A program made the position numbers and the translations under genes. A DNA stretch of 64,000 nt from Cellulophaga baltica (GTDB taxonomy: Bacteria > Bacteroidota > Bacteroidia > Flavobacteriales > Flavobacteriaceae): NCBI RefSeq assembly GCF_900102165.1, contig NZ_FNBD01000014.1, positions 1 to 64,000 on the forward strand, given 5' to 3'. The stretch's first letter is position 1, and every line of letters begins with the position of its first letter. Below the pieces are notes generated by a model. The model did no database searches. It saw nothing but the letters and a program-made list of their open reading frames with translations, and was not told the origin of the DNA. Below are positions 44,250 through 52,992 of this stretch, piece by piece.

Positions 44250-45434
44250 TTATGCATGTACCAAACGGTATGCTTGCTTTGCAATTTCTAGCTCTTCATT
44301 GGTAGGGATCATCAATACCTTTACCTTAGCATCTGTTTTATTTATTTCTAAAAGCGATTTTGATCGGGTATTATTTTTATCAGCATCTAGTGTAATTCCT
44401 AAATACTCTAAATCAGTACAGACCATTTCTCTTATTAGAGCAGAATTTTCTCCAATTCCTGCGGTAAAAATTATGGCATCTATTCCATTTAAGATAGCCG
44501 CATAGGCACCGATATATTTTTTGATGCGGTAGGTATTCATCTGTAAGGCTAAAATACATGATTTGTCCCCTTTTTCAGCGGCTGCTTGTATGTCTCTTAA
44601 ATCACTAAAACCAGTAAGCCCCAGCATACCACTTTTTTTAATTAGCAGTTCATTCACTTCCTCTAAGGAGTATCCTAAAGTTTCTACTAAATAGAAAATT
44701 ATAGCATGATCAATGTCTCCACTTCTAGAGCCCATTATTAAGCCATTAGAAGGAGCAAAACCCATACTGTGATCAATACTTTTACCATCCTTAATTGCCG
44801 TTATACTACAGCCGTTTCCTAAATGAATGGAAATTATTTTAGACGTTTTTTGATTGAGGTGTTCTATTGCTTTTTCTGATACATATTTATGACTCGTACC
44901 ATGAAAACCGTAAACTTGCACTTTGTTTTCATAGAATTCTTCAGGAATAGCATATTTCTTAGCTACAGCTGGAATTGAATGATGAAAAGCAGTATCAAAA
45001 ACGGCAACTTGTTTGGCATTCGGGAAAATTTCTTCTGCCAATTCTATACCCTCTAAATTATGGGGATTGTGTAGCGGTGCTAAAGCATGAAGATTTTTTA
45101 TTTTCTCTTTGACAGAGGCATCAATTAAAGAAGTGTCAGAGAATGCTTTTCCTCCATGAACTACCCTATGGCCTACTACAGAAATTTCTTCGGTATTTTT
45201 TATCACGCCTAGCGAAGGATCCAATAAAAGATCTGCTATTTTTAATAAGCCTGCTTTATGGCTAGGAATTGCTAGCTCTTCTTCTAGTTTTGTTGCGTTC
45301 GTGCTATATTTTAATAAGGCATTATCACTACCTATGCGCTCTGCCAAACCCTCGCAAATCACCAGCTCAGTAGGCATACTTATTAATTGATATTTTATAG
45401 AAGAACTGCCGGAGTTTAATATAAGGATATTCAC
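44250..45434 (-). CDS. ackA: Acetate kinase
   Basis: The 394-residue enzyme has the N-terminal nucleotide fold start NILILNSGSSSIKYQLI, the second acetokinase signature (VVHGGKAF), and GENSALIRE near the C terminus. It interconverts acetyl phosphate and ADP with acetate and ATP, giving substrate-level ATP. Encoded 31 bp after pta and probably co-transcribed with it. Its length and motifs are complete. Confidence 0.94.
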   Translation of the reverse strand: MNILILNSGSSSIKYQLISMPTELVICEGLAERIGSDNALLKYSTNATKLEEELAIPSHKAGLLKIADLLLDPSLGVIKNTEEISVVGHRVVHGGKAFSDTSLIDASVKEKIKNLHALAPLHNPHNLEGIELAEEIFPNAKQVAVFDTAFHHSIPAVAKKYAIPEEFYENKVQVYGFHGTSHKYVSEKAIEHLNQKTSKIISIHLGNGCSITAIKDGKSIDHSMGFAPSNGLIMGSRSGDIDHAIIFYLVETLGYSLEEVNELLIKKSGMLGLTGFSDLRDIQAAAEKGDKSCILALQMNTYRIKKYIGAYAAILNGIDAIIFTAGIGENSALIREMVCTDLEYLGITLDADKNNTRSKSLLEINKTDAKVKVLMIPTNEELEIAKQAYRLVHA

Positions 45435-45465
45435 GTAAATTGATTTTTTTTTGATGTTGAGTTAA

Positions 45466-47559
45466 TTATAATCCTTCTGCTTGAATAGCGGTAATGATTA
45501 CCGTATTAAAGATGTCTTCTACGGTACAACCACGACTTAAATCATTTACAGGCTTATTTAACCCTTGCAACATTGGACCAATAGCCAATGCACCCGTTTC
45601 CCGTTGTACCGCTTTATAGGTGTTATTTCCTGTATTTAAATCAGGAAAAATGAACACACTTGCTTGTCCGGCAACTTCAGAATCAGGAAGTTTACTTTTT
45701 CCTACTTTACTATCTACTGCGGCATCATATTGAATAGGACCTTCAACTTTTAAATCAGGTCGTTTTTCTTTTATCAATTTTGTAGCTGTTCTCACGCGGT
45801 CTACGTCTTCTCCAATACCAGAGGCACCTGAAGAATAAGATAGCATAGCTACTTTAGGCTCTATCCCAAAAGCAGCACTAGTTGCAGCAGATGAAATAGC
45901 AATTTCAGAAAGCTGCTCTGCAGTAGGGTTAGGATTAATGGCACAATCGCCAAAAATAGTAACACGGTTAGGCAAGCACATAAAAAAGACAGAAGAAACT
46001 AAAGAAACGCCTGGCTTAGTTTTTATAAACTGCAATGCAGGTAATATTGTATGTTGCGTAGTGTGTACCGCTCCAGAAACCATCCCATCTGCATGACCTT
46101 TATGTACCATCATCGTACCAAAGTAAGATACATCTTCCATAAGATCTTTTGCCATGGCTAAGTTTACATTTTTATGCTTACGCAATTCATATAGCGTGGT
46201 CGCGTAATCTAAAAAGTTGGCTGAATTTTTAGGATCAATAATGTCTATTTCTCCAGGATTAAAGACCAATGCTAATTCTTCCATTTTAGCAGTAATTTGA
46301 TCTTTATCACCCAGTAGCGTAAGGGTTACGGCCTCTACTTCCAATAATTTTTTAGCCGCTATTAAAATTCTTTCATCAGTACCTTCTGGCAAGACAATAT
46401 GTTTTTTGGCAGACTTAGCTCTTTTCAATAAATTGTATTGAAACATTCTAGGCGTAATCCCTTCTGCTTTAAAAGTTATTAAGCGCTCTGCTAAATCATT
46501 CACAGGGATATGTTTTTCAAATTCCTGAATTGAGGTGGTTATCTTTTCAGTATTATCCGCATATATCTTTGGCTTTATGGCTCCAATTTTATTGGTCACG
46601 GCAAAAGTTCCTTGATTTACAGAAATTATAGGTATAATATCAGAAAGACCTTCAATTAGTTTTATGATAGAATCTTCAGGAATTAATCCTCCTGTAAGTA
46701 CAATACCTGATAAGTTTGGATAATTGGTAGAAATATTTGCTTGCAAGGCACCCAGAATAATATCTGCACGATCTCCTGGTGTAATAACAAGGCTGTCTTT
46801 CTTTAAATGTGTTAAATAATTACGGAGTTGCATTGCTCCCACGCTAAAGCCATTGGCTTGGTTGTTTAAATAGCCTTCTCCAAATAATACTTTAGCATCT
46901 AATTGGCTCGCTATTTCTTTTACAGTAGGGTTCCCTAAAGTAGGGTTTGCAGGAATAGCACCGATAAGTACTTTTTCTGGTAATTTTTTCTTTAAAGCAG
47001 CAACTACTAATTCTAAATTCTCAGGTTGCACTTTATTAGCTACGGTGAGTAATACCTCCACACCTTTTTCTCTAAAAGAATCAAAACCCATATACAGATT
47101 GCCCACTAATTCTTCTAGCGTTTTACCAGCGCCACTAGTAATTATAACAGCAGGTATTCCTAAGTTCTTGGCAACAAGTACATTTATATCCCATTCAATA
47201 ATAGCCCCTTCACCAGAGAAATCTGTACCTTCTACAAGCACAAAATCAAACCGATCTTCAATAGCTTTAAATTTATGGATGATATGGCTGATGATCTCAT
47301 CATCTTTATCTTGATTTTTTAACTGAAGTACTTTACTACGTGTAAAAGCATAGGCATCTTCGGGTTTCATATCAACTTCAAAATGCGATAGCACGGTTTG
47401 TATGTGATTGTCTATCTGCCCTTCTTTTAAGTCGTCCACAATAGGGCGGAAGTATCCTACTTTAGCTGTTTTTCCTAATAAAATTTGCATTAGGCCTAAG
47501 GATACTATAGACTTACCACTATTAGGTTCAGTGGTGGCAATATAAATGGCTTTACTCAT
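45466..47559 (-). CDS. pta: Phosphate acetyltransferase
   Basis: The 697-residue protein is the long, E. coli-type Pta: an N-terminal P-loop-like/DRTGG regulatory part (IATTEPNSGKSIVSLGLM, ITPGDRADIILGALQA) and a C-terminal catalytic domain from about 370 (KHIVLPEGTDERILIAAKKL, GAVHTTQHTILPAL, MLSYSSGASG). It converts acetyl-CoA and phosphate to acetyl phosphate, passed to AckA. Acetyl phosphate could also phosphorylate receivers in the region. Its promoter (47584-47614) is of the ordinary -33/-7 type, without a CRP/FNR-like box. Confidence 0.94.
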   Translation of the reverse strand: MSKAIYIATTEPNSGKSIVSLGLMQILLGKTAKVGYFRPIVDDLKEGQIDNHIQTVLSHFEVDMKPEDAYAFTRSKVLQLKNQDKDDEIISHIIHKFKAIEDRFDFVLVEGTDFSGEGAIIEWDINVLVAKNLGIPAVIITSGAGKTLEELVGNLYMGFDSFREKGVEVLLTVANKVQPENLELVVAALKKKLPEKVLIGAIPANPTLGNPTVKEIASQLDAKVLFGEGYLNNQANGFSVGAMQLRNYLTHLKKDSLVITPGDRADIILGALQANISTNYPNLSGIVLTGGLIPEDSIIKLIEGLSDIIPIISVNQGTFAVTNKIGAIKPKIYADNTEKITTSIQEFEKHIPVNDLAERLITFKAEGITPRMFQYNLLKRAKSAKKHIVLPEGTDERILIAAKKLLEVEAVTLTLLGDKDQITAKMEELALVFNPGEIDIIDPKNSANFLDYATTLYELRKHKNVNLAMAKDLMEDVSYFGTMMVHKGHADGMVSGAVHTTQHTILPALQFIKTKPGVSLVSSVFFMCLPNRVTIFGDCAINPNPTAEQLSEIAISSAATSAAFGIEPKVAMLSYSSGASGIGEDVDRVRTATKLIKEKRPDLKVEGPIQYDAAVDSKVGKSKLPDSEVAGQASVFIFPDLNTGNNTYKAVQRETGALAIGPMLQGLNKPVNDLSRGCTVEDIFNTVIITAIQAEGL

Positions 47560-47583
47560 GTAATGGGTATATTATGATCTTCT

Positions 47584-47614
47584 CAAAGTTAAGAGATTCT
47601 TTACCTAAGCACAA
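47584..47614 (-). promoter_or_regulatory. Ordinary -33/-7 promoter of pta-ackA
   Basis: On the minus strand TTG (47612-47614), 20 bp, then TAACTTTG (47584-47591) match the Bacteroidota -33/-7 consensus. The -7 box ends 24 bp before the pta ATG. No TGAY-N4-RTCA palindrome precedes it, unlike its neighbours. Confidence 0.55.
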
Positions 47615-47669
47615 GGCAAAGTACATAAACTCTGAATTAATTATAGCTTCACTATTAAATATATAGCGC

Positions 47670-48122
47670 TTACATTTCTTTTCTTTTTCCCGTAATTTCG
47701 GTAATATTTATTTTAAAAACGGTAGGGATACCTTTCTGGTATGATTTGTTAGAAAATTCACTAATAAATTCAGTTTCTTTCTGTTCCTTTTCGAAAATTA
47801 GTTTCTTTACACCTTCGCTAAATGTATGTAATTTTTGTTTTGCATCGATACCTGTTAATTCTTCAAAAGTACCGTGAATTAATACCGATTGCCAATTGTT
47901 TACAGAGGTAATTTCTTGTACCGCTAATGATACCTGCTTGTTTTTACGCATGGCACTTAGTTTAAGACCATCTGCAGTATAACTTATGATAGTACCATCT
48001 TCCTTATCAAAATAATAGGTAATGGGAATTACATAGGGCATGTTTTGAGAAATAACCCCCAGGTTTCCAAAGTAATTATTAATAAGAATACTGATGCTTT
48101 GACTTTTGCTTAAATCTATCAT
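47670..48122 (-). CDS. Pyridoxamine 5'-phosphate oxidase-like flavoprotein
   Basis: Start placed at the ATG 48122 (MIDLSKSQSISILINNYFGN), giving 150 residues. A TTG start at 48164 is open, but that TTG is part of the -7 box TATTTTTG (48162-48169) and so should not be translated. The protein is a split-barrel FMN-binding PNPOx-like domain (LGVISQNMPYVIPITYYFD, IISYTADGLKLSAMRKNKQVS, WQSVLIHGTFEEL). Related proteins in the mycobacterial DosR regulon and in many bacteria bind flavin or F420. The substrate is unknown. Confidence 0.83.
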   Translation of the reverse strand: MIDLSKSQSISILINNYFGNLGVISQNMPYVIPITYYFDKEDGTIISYTADGLKLSAMRKNKQVSLAVQEITSVNNWQSVLIHGTFEELTGIDAKQKLHTFSEGVKKLIFEKEQKETEFISEFSNKSYQKGIPTVFKINITEITGKRKEM

Positions 48123-48161
48123 TTTGTGAGGTATAAGAGCTGTTTGTTCTAATTGATTTGA

Positions 48162-48204
48162 CAAAAATAAGCTGTATCAGGGTATTAAAATATGACAATA
48201 GTCA
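48162..48204 (-). promoter_or_regulatory. CRP/FNR-like box and promoter of the PNPOx-like gene
   Basis: TGACAATAGTCA (48193-48204; arms TGAC/GTCA) is followed on the minus strand by exactly 23 bp and TATTTTTG (48162-48169), a perfect -7 box. It lies 39 bp before the ATG at 48122. No matching -7 box was found on the plus side towards the divergent efflux operon. Confidence 0.72.
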
Positions 48205-48344
48205 GTCCTTAATTTTAAGAGTTCTAATGGTTAAGAAATAGCTCAGAATTTGCAACTAAATTTAATCATAGGATATGATTTATCTCATTGTTTTTGATGA
48301 AATTCATGCCTTATTTCGCAGTTCACAAAGAATATATTCTTCCA

Positions 48345-49421
48345 ATGAAAATAGTATTCCTCCTTTCTACCTTATTATGTATTTCCTGTGGAAGTAAACA
48401 AGAACGAACACTTCCCATAGTCAAGAAACTAACAGAATCTGTTTATGCCTCAGTAACCATACAGCCCGATAGTTTGTATGAAGCATATGCCATCGTAAAT
48501 GGTATTCTTGAACGTAATTTGGTAGAAGAAGGAGCCTTAGTTCATAAAAATACACCTTTAGCACATATCACCAATTCTTCTAGTGCATTGAATGCAGAAA
48601 ATGCAAGACTGTCTTTGCAACTAACCGCAAGTAACTATCAAGGGAATTCTACGGTGTTAAAAGAGCTGCAAGAAGATATAGAAACAGCACGTTTAACTTT
48701 TACAAACGATTCTATAAATTATAAAAGGCAAGAAAATTTATGGCGTCAGCATATTGGTTCCAAAATAGCATATGAAACTAGAAAATTAGCATATCAACGT
48801 TCCAAGAATCAATTGAATGTCTTGGACAATAAATTTAATCGGACCAGAAAAGAATTACAAACACAGGTAAAACAGGCACAAAATACCTACAAAAATTCTC
48901 AAATAACTACAGGAGAATATACGATTACTAGTAAAATTAACGGCAAAGTATATGCACTTTATAAAAATAGAGGTGAAATTGTAACTACCATGGAAGCCCT
49001 TGCTTTAGTAGGGAGCACGTCAAATTTTGTCATTGAACTGTTGGTAGATGAGGTAGATATTGTAAAAATAGAGAAAGGGCAAAAAGCATTAGTAAGTTTA
49101 GATGCCTATGCTGATAGGGTATTTGAAGCTGTAGTCACGAAGATATACCCTCAGAAAGATTCGCGTTCACAAACATTTAAAGTAGAAGCCTTATTTATAA
49201 AGACGCCTGAAAAATTATATCCAGGACTTTCTGGAGAAGGTAATATTGTTATTTATGAAAAGAGTGATGCATTAATTGTTCCTAAAGAATATATAGTGAA
49301 TGGGAACTCGGTGGTAACGGATGATGGTTTAAAAACTGTAGAAATAGGTTTGCAGAATTTAAATGAAGTAGAAATTACAAAAGGTATTACAACCACTACG
49401 GAACTATTAAAACCAGAATAA
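48345..49421 (+). CDS. HlyD/MacA-type membrane-fusion lipoprotein of an ABC exporter
   Basis: Start placed at 48345 (MKIVFLLSTLLCISCGS), which yields a lipoprotein-like signal with Cys15; the open frame begins 19 codons earlier but would hide it. The 358-residue product has a lipoyl-like half-motif (AYAIVNGILERNLVEEGALV), a long coiled-coil hairpin (about 85-185), the second half-motif, and a beta-barrel (IVKIEKGQKALVSLDAYADR). It links an inner-membrane exporter with the outer membrane. It overlaps the permease start by one base. Confidence 0.85.
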   Translation: MKIVFLLSTLLCISCGSKQERTLPIVKKLTESVYASVTIQPDSLYEAYAIVNGILERNLVEEGALVHKNTPLAHITNSSSALNAENARLSLQLTASNYQGNSTVLKELQEDIETARLTFTNDSINYKRQENLWRQHIGSKIAYETRKLAYQRSKNQLNVLDNKFNRTRKELQTQVKQAQNTYKNSQITTGEYTITSKINGKVYALYKNRGEIVTTMEALALVGSTSNFVIELLVDEVDIVKIEKGQKALVSLDAYADRVFEAVVTKIYPQKDSRSQTFKVEALFIKTPEKLYPGLSGEGNIVIYEKSDALIVPKEYIVNGNSVVTDDGLKTVEIGLQNLNEVEITKGITTTTELLKPE

Positions 49422-50683
49422 TGACAAATTGGCCTGTAATACTCAATATTGCAAAGACGCATTTGCTGACCAAGTTAAAATCAACATTAACGGCGGCTTT
49501 GGGAGTTACTTTTGGTATAGGTGCTTATATTACGTTGGTTAGTTTTATGACAGGGCTAAATGCAATGTTAGACGATTTAATATTAAACCAAACGCCTCAT
49601 ATACATTTGTACAATGAGATAAAGCCATCAGAAAAACAACCCGTAGCCTTGTATGATGAATTTCAACAGTCCTTTCAATTTGTACATTCAATTAAGCCAA
49701 AACAGCATCAGAAAAAACTACACAATGCTTTGCCTATTTTAAGCTATCTAAAAAAGGATAAAAAAATAAAAGGAGTAACCCCTCAAGCTAGAGCTCAGAT
49801 TTTCTACATTTCGGGCTCCATAGAAATAGGAGGCAGTTTAATAGGAGTGTCTATCATGGATGAAATAAGGTTGTCTAATATTCGAGATAATATTATTCAA
49901 GGCCTACCAGAAGATTTGGAAAATAATGATACAGGTATTTTATTAGGTTCGGGCTTAGCAAAAAAAATGTCCTTAAAAATAGGCGATAGGGTACAGGTTA
50001 GTACGGTTAAAGGAGACCTTTTTCCTCTCAAAATAGTAGGATTATACCAGAGTGGGGTGGCAGAGGTAGATAATAGTCAGAGTTTTGTAAACCTAAAAAC
50101 GGTACAGCGCATTCTAGGAGAAACCCAGAACTATATCACTGACATTAATATCAAACTAAATGATATTGAAGATGCTTCAGCATATTCAAAACAATTAGCT
50201 TCTCTGTTTTCAATTACGGCGACCAGTATAAATGAAGCTAATGCACAGTTTGAAACAGGCACTAACATTAGAAACCTTATTACCTATGCAGTATCTATAA
50301 CGCTATTGATTGTGGCTGGATTTGGGATCTACAATATCTTAAATATGCTCATATATGAGAAGATGAAAGATATTGCCATCCTAAAAGCACTTGGGTTTTC
50401 AGGTACTGATGTTCAGCTTATTTTCATGAGTCAGGCAATGATTATAGGTTTGGTAGGCGGCCTATTGGGGCTTTTAGTAGGTTTTGGATTTTCTGTTCTT
50501 ATAGATCATACTTCTTTTAAAACAGAAGCATTACCAACTATTGATACTTATCCGGTGGATTTTAGTCTTAGTTACTATGTTATAGGAATTGTATTTGCAT
50601 TGCTTTCTACTTTTATAGCGGGGTATTTACCTGCAAATAAAGCCCGGAAGATAGATCCAGTAAAAATAATTAGAGGTACATAA
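49421..50683 (+). CDS. FtsX/MacB-type ABC transporter permease
   Basis: The 420-residue permease has one N-terminal helix (about 17-42), a large periplasmic MacB-like domain (45-280) and three C-terminal helices (about 285-305, 340-365, 383-405), the LolC/LolE/MacB topology. It forms an operon with the fusion lipoprotein upstream (stop and start share one base) and the ATPase 8 bp downstream. Such mechanotransmitting transporters move lipoproteins, peptides or drugs; the cargo cannot be deduced. Confidence 0.87.
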   Translation: MTNWPVILNIAKTHLLTKLKSTLTAALGVTFGIGAYITLVSFMTGLNAMLDDLILNQTPHIHLYNEIKPSEKQPVALYDEFQQSFQFVHSIKPKQHQKKLHNALPILSYLKKDKKIKGVTPQARAQIFYISGSIEIGGSLIGVSIMDEIRLSNIRDNIIQGLPEDLENNDTGILLGSGLAKKMSLKIGDRVQVSTVKGDLFPLKIVGLYQSGVAEVDNSQSFVNLKTVQRILGETQNYITDINIKLNDIEDASAYSKQLASLFSITATSINEANAQFETGTNIRNLITYAVSITLLIVAGFGIYNILNMLIYEKMKDIAILKALGFSGTDVQLIFMSQAMIIGLVGGLLGLLVGFGFSVLIDHTSFKTEALPTIDTYPVDFSLSYYVIGIVFALLSTFIAGYLPANKARKIDPVKIIRGT

Positions 50684-50691
50684 TAAAGCGT

Positions 50692-51369
50692 ATGGATTTA
50701 GTTCTTGAAACAAAAAAAATAAATAAGCACTTTTTAAAACCTAAAGATTTTCATGTTTTAAAAGATATCTCCTTTGGAATAGAAAAAGGAGAATTTACGT
50801 CTATCATGGGGAAATCTGGTTCGGGGAAATCTACGTTACTCTATATCTTGTCTACTATGGACACCGAGTATACGGGCGAATTATATTTGAATAATGGATT
50901 GATCACAGGGAAAAACCAAAAAGAACTTTCTCAAATTAGAAATAAATATGTTGGCTTCGTGTTTCAGTTTCATTATTTGCTTTCGGAGTTTACGGTATTA
51001 GAAAACGTGATGTTACCTGCAAAAAAACTAGCAGAAAAATCACATCAAGAAATAGAGTATATAGCAATGGAAAAATTAAAAATGCTAGACATAGAGAAGT
51101 TAGCCTTGCAGCGCGCTTCAAGAATCTCTGGAGGAGAAAAACAACGAGTGGCTATTGCGCGTGCTTTAATTAATAACCCCGTACTTTTAATGGGTGATGA
51201 ACCAACAGGAAATTTAGATAGCCGCAATGCAGATAATGTGTTTAATATTTTTAAACAATTGAAAGAAGAAGAAGACCTATCCCTATTAATCGTAACCCAT
51301 GATGAAGATTTCGCTAATAAAACAGACCGAATCATTCAGATGGAAGACGGAAGAATTATTAGTTCATAA
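50692..51369 (+). CDS. ABC transporter ATP-binding protein (LolD/MacB-ATPase type)
   Basis: The 225-residue ATPase has Walker A GKSGSGKST, signature SGGEKQRVAIARAL, Walker B LLMGDEPTGNLD and switch His in VTHDEDF. The PTGNLDS segment is typical of the LolD/MacB/FtsE branch. It powers the permease encoded 8 bp upstream. All functional motifs are intact. Confidence 0.92.
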   Translation: MDLVLETKKINKHFLKPKDFHVLKDISFGIEKGEFTSIMGKSGSGKSTLLYILSTMDTEYTGELYLNNGLITGKNQKELSQIRNKYVGFVFQFHYLLSEFTVLENVMLPAKKLAEKSHQEIEYIAMEKLKMLDIEKLALQRASRISGGEKQRVAIARALINNPVLLMGDEPTGNLDSRNADNVFNIFKQLKEEEDLSLLIVTHDEDFANKTDRIIQMEDGRIISS

Positions 51370-51384
51370 TTTAAAAAAACAAAA

Positions 51385-51600
51385 ATGAAAAAAATTCACC
51401 AAGTTCTTACAGCTATTTCTCAGCTCATTAAAACAATTGAAACAGATTATCCGGAATTGTATCAATTTCTAGATGAAAACCCCGTGACCATACCCTCAGA
51501 AAAGCATCCCGATTTAGACAAGGATACGCTTGAGGGTTATTTAGCAGATCTGAATAGTTTATTAAAACATCATATTAAAAATCATACCAAGGCTAAATAA
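51385..51600 (+). CDS. Small helical protein of unknown function after the ABC operon
   Basis: A 71-residue protein without signal peptide, rich in helix (QVLTAISQLIKTIETDYPEL, YLADLNSLLKHHIKNHTKAK) and ending in a His/Lys-rich tail. No family recognised. It starts 15 bp after the ATPase stop in the same direction, so it is likely the last gene of the exporter operon; it ends 6 bp from the convergent cbpM-like gene. Confidence 0.68.
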   Translation: MKKIHQVLTAISQLIKTIETDYPELYQFLDENPVTIPSEKHPDLDKDTLEGYLADLNSLLKHHIKNHTKAK

Positions 51601-51606
51601 TGACCA

Positions 51607-51900
51607 TCAGATAGCATCTAATCTGTTAAGCTTTTGTTTGAGCAAACGTAGTTCTTCTTGCATGGCGCTATTGCGTTCTAGCAATTGATGTACGGCTTCT
51701 AAACCTTCAATGTTTATGTTGAGGTCTTGGTGTAAACGTACCATCTTTTCTACTTTAGGTAATTCCTCTAAAGGAATGAATTGATGGTCATCAACACTTT
51801 TTAATTCGATAATATCATAATTGTATAACTCGGTAATGAAGGTTATTTCTATCTCGTAACTAGTACAGAAATCATTAAGATGTATCAATTGTGTGTCCAT
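51607..51900 (-). CDS. cbpM: CbpM-like modulator of the CbpA co-chaperone
   Basis: The 97-residue protein has a MerR-like N-terminal fold (FCTSYEIEITFITELYNYDI then IELKSVDDHQFIPLEELPKV) and a C-terminal coiled coil (LLERNSAMQEELRLLKQKLN). CbpM proteins bind the J domain of CbpA and restrain it. The gene starts 10 bp after the CbpA gene, as in E. coli, which supports the assignment. Confidence 0.85.
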   Translation of the reverse strand: MDTQLIHLNDFCTSYEIEITFITELYNYDIIELKSVDDHQFIPLEELPKVEKMVRLHQDLNINIEGLEAVHQLLERNSAMQEELRLLKQKLNRLDAI

Positions 51901-51910
51901 AAGCTTCTCT

Positions 51911-52819
51911 TTATAAGTTGGTAGCTGCTAGTGCTTCAAATAATTCTTTTTGTTCCTTAGTTAAATTGGTCGGAATTTTTACTTGGTATGTAATATATAA
52001 GTCTCCAAACTGATTTTCCTTTTTGTATTTAGGCAAGCCCTTACCGGACAATTTTACTTTAGTACCATTTTGAGTTTCAGGCTTAACTTTTAATTTTACT
52101 TTACCAGTCAGGGTATCTATTGTAATATCGCCTCCTAAGATTGCCTTGGTAAGGGGTACCTCTATTGTTTTGTAAAGATTTGCTCCTTCGCGTGTAAATT
52201 CTGTATTGTTTTGTACCATAAATTTTATAAATAAATTTCCTGCAGGTCCGTTATTAACTCCTGGACCCCCATAGCCTGCAATTTTTATGGTCTGCTCATC
52301 TTCAATACCGGCAGGGATTGTAATCCTAATTTTTTTATTATTTACCGTTAAAGTTTGTTTTTCGGTAGTTAAGGTGTCGGTAAGGTTTAAGGTTAAAGAC
52401 GCATTATAGTCTTGGCCTCTAAATCTGGCATTCTGTCTAGAAGAGTTAAAATTTCCTTGTTGACCGCCAAACATGCTTTCAAAAAAGTCTGAGAAATCTT
52501 CATTGGACTGCCCGCCATTAAAACCACCAGCACCTCCAGGGTTTTGTCTGCTATGCTGACGCTGCTGTTGTTTTTGTTTTTCAAATTCGTCTGCATGCTG
52601 CCAATCCTTTCCGTATTGGTCATATTTTTTACGCTTCTCTTTATTGCTAAGAACTTCATTAGCTTCATTAATTTTCTTGAAATTTTTCTCAGCTTCTTCA
52701 TTATCCGGATTTAAGTCTGGATGATGTTTTCGTGCCAATTTGCGATATGCTTTTTTAATATCGCCTTCTGTAGCATTTTTAGAAATGCCCAAAACTTTAT
52801 AATAATCAATGAATTCCAT
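51911..52819 (-). CDS. cbpA: CbpA-type DnaJ co-chaperone
   Basis: The 302-residue protein has an N-terminal J domain with the essential HPD ([11 protein letters not shown], residues about 32-38), a Gly/Gln/Asn-rich linker (about 75-130), and two C-terminal substrate-binding beta domains. The zinc-finger of DnaJ proper is absent, as in CbpA. It stimulates the ATPase of DnaK. A palindrome-promoter unit (52871-52913) puts it in the same stress regulon as the usp genes. Confidence 0.92.
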   Translation of the reverse strand: MEFIDYYKVLGISKNATEGDIKKAYRKLARKHHPDLNPDNEEAEKNFKKINEANEVLSNKEKRKKYDQYGKDWQHADEFEKQKQQQRQHSRQNPGGAGGFNGGQSNEDFSDFFESMFGGQQGNFNSSRQNARFRGQDYNASLTLNLTDTLTTEKQTLTVNNKKIRITIPAGIEDEQTIKIAGYGGPGVNNGPAGNLFIKFMVQNNTEFTREGANLYKTIEVPLTKAILGGDITIDTLTGKVKLKVKPETQNGTKVKLSGKGLPKYKKENQFGDLYITYQVKIPTNLTKEQKELFEALAATNL

Positions 52820-52870
52820 ATGCGCTAGTATCCCGTATTAATGTTCCCGTAGGTATAAATAATGTAACTA

Positions 52871-52913
52871 TAAATTTACGAAGCGCAATCGTCTTATGAA
52901 ATGATATATATCA
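52871..52913 (-). promoter_or_regulatory. CRP/FNR-like box and promoter of cbpA-cbpM
   Basis: TGATATATATCA (52902-52913), inside a perfect 18-bp palindrome AAATGATATATATCATTT (52899-52916), is followed on the minus strand by exactly 23 bp and TAAATTTA (52871-52878). The leader to the cbpA ATG at 52819 is longer here (51 bp) than at the other sites. Confidence 0.7.
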
Positions 52914-52941
52914 TTTGAGTTACAACTAGGAAGATTTAAGC

Positions 52942-52974
52942 AAAAAAAAATCCAACTACAAAGAATTGGATTTT
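52942..52974 (-). terminator. Terminator of the receiver-glycosyltransferase gene
   Basis: Reading on the minus strand, AAAATCCAA (52974-52966) pairs with TTGGATTTT (52955-52947) around a 10-base loop and continues into an uninterrupted T run (nine T, 52950-52942). It lies 18 bp beyond the stop of the gene ending at 52993. Confidence 0.85.
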
Positions 52975-52992
52975 CAAATCGTTAAAGATGTA

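Noticed and set aside
45466-47614. pta-ackA as members of the palindrome regulon
   Set aside because: They lie inside the region, but upstream of pta there is an ordinary -33/-7 promoter and no palindrome.
48165-48344. CRP/FNR-like control of the efflux operon at 48345
   Set aside because: The palindrome at 48193 has no -7-like box 23 bp away on the plus side, and lies 140 bp from the start.
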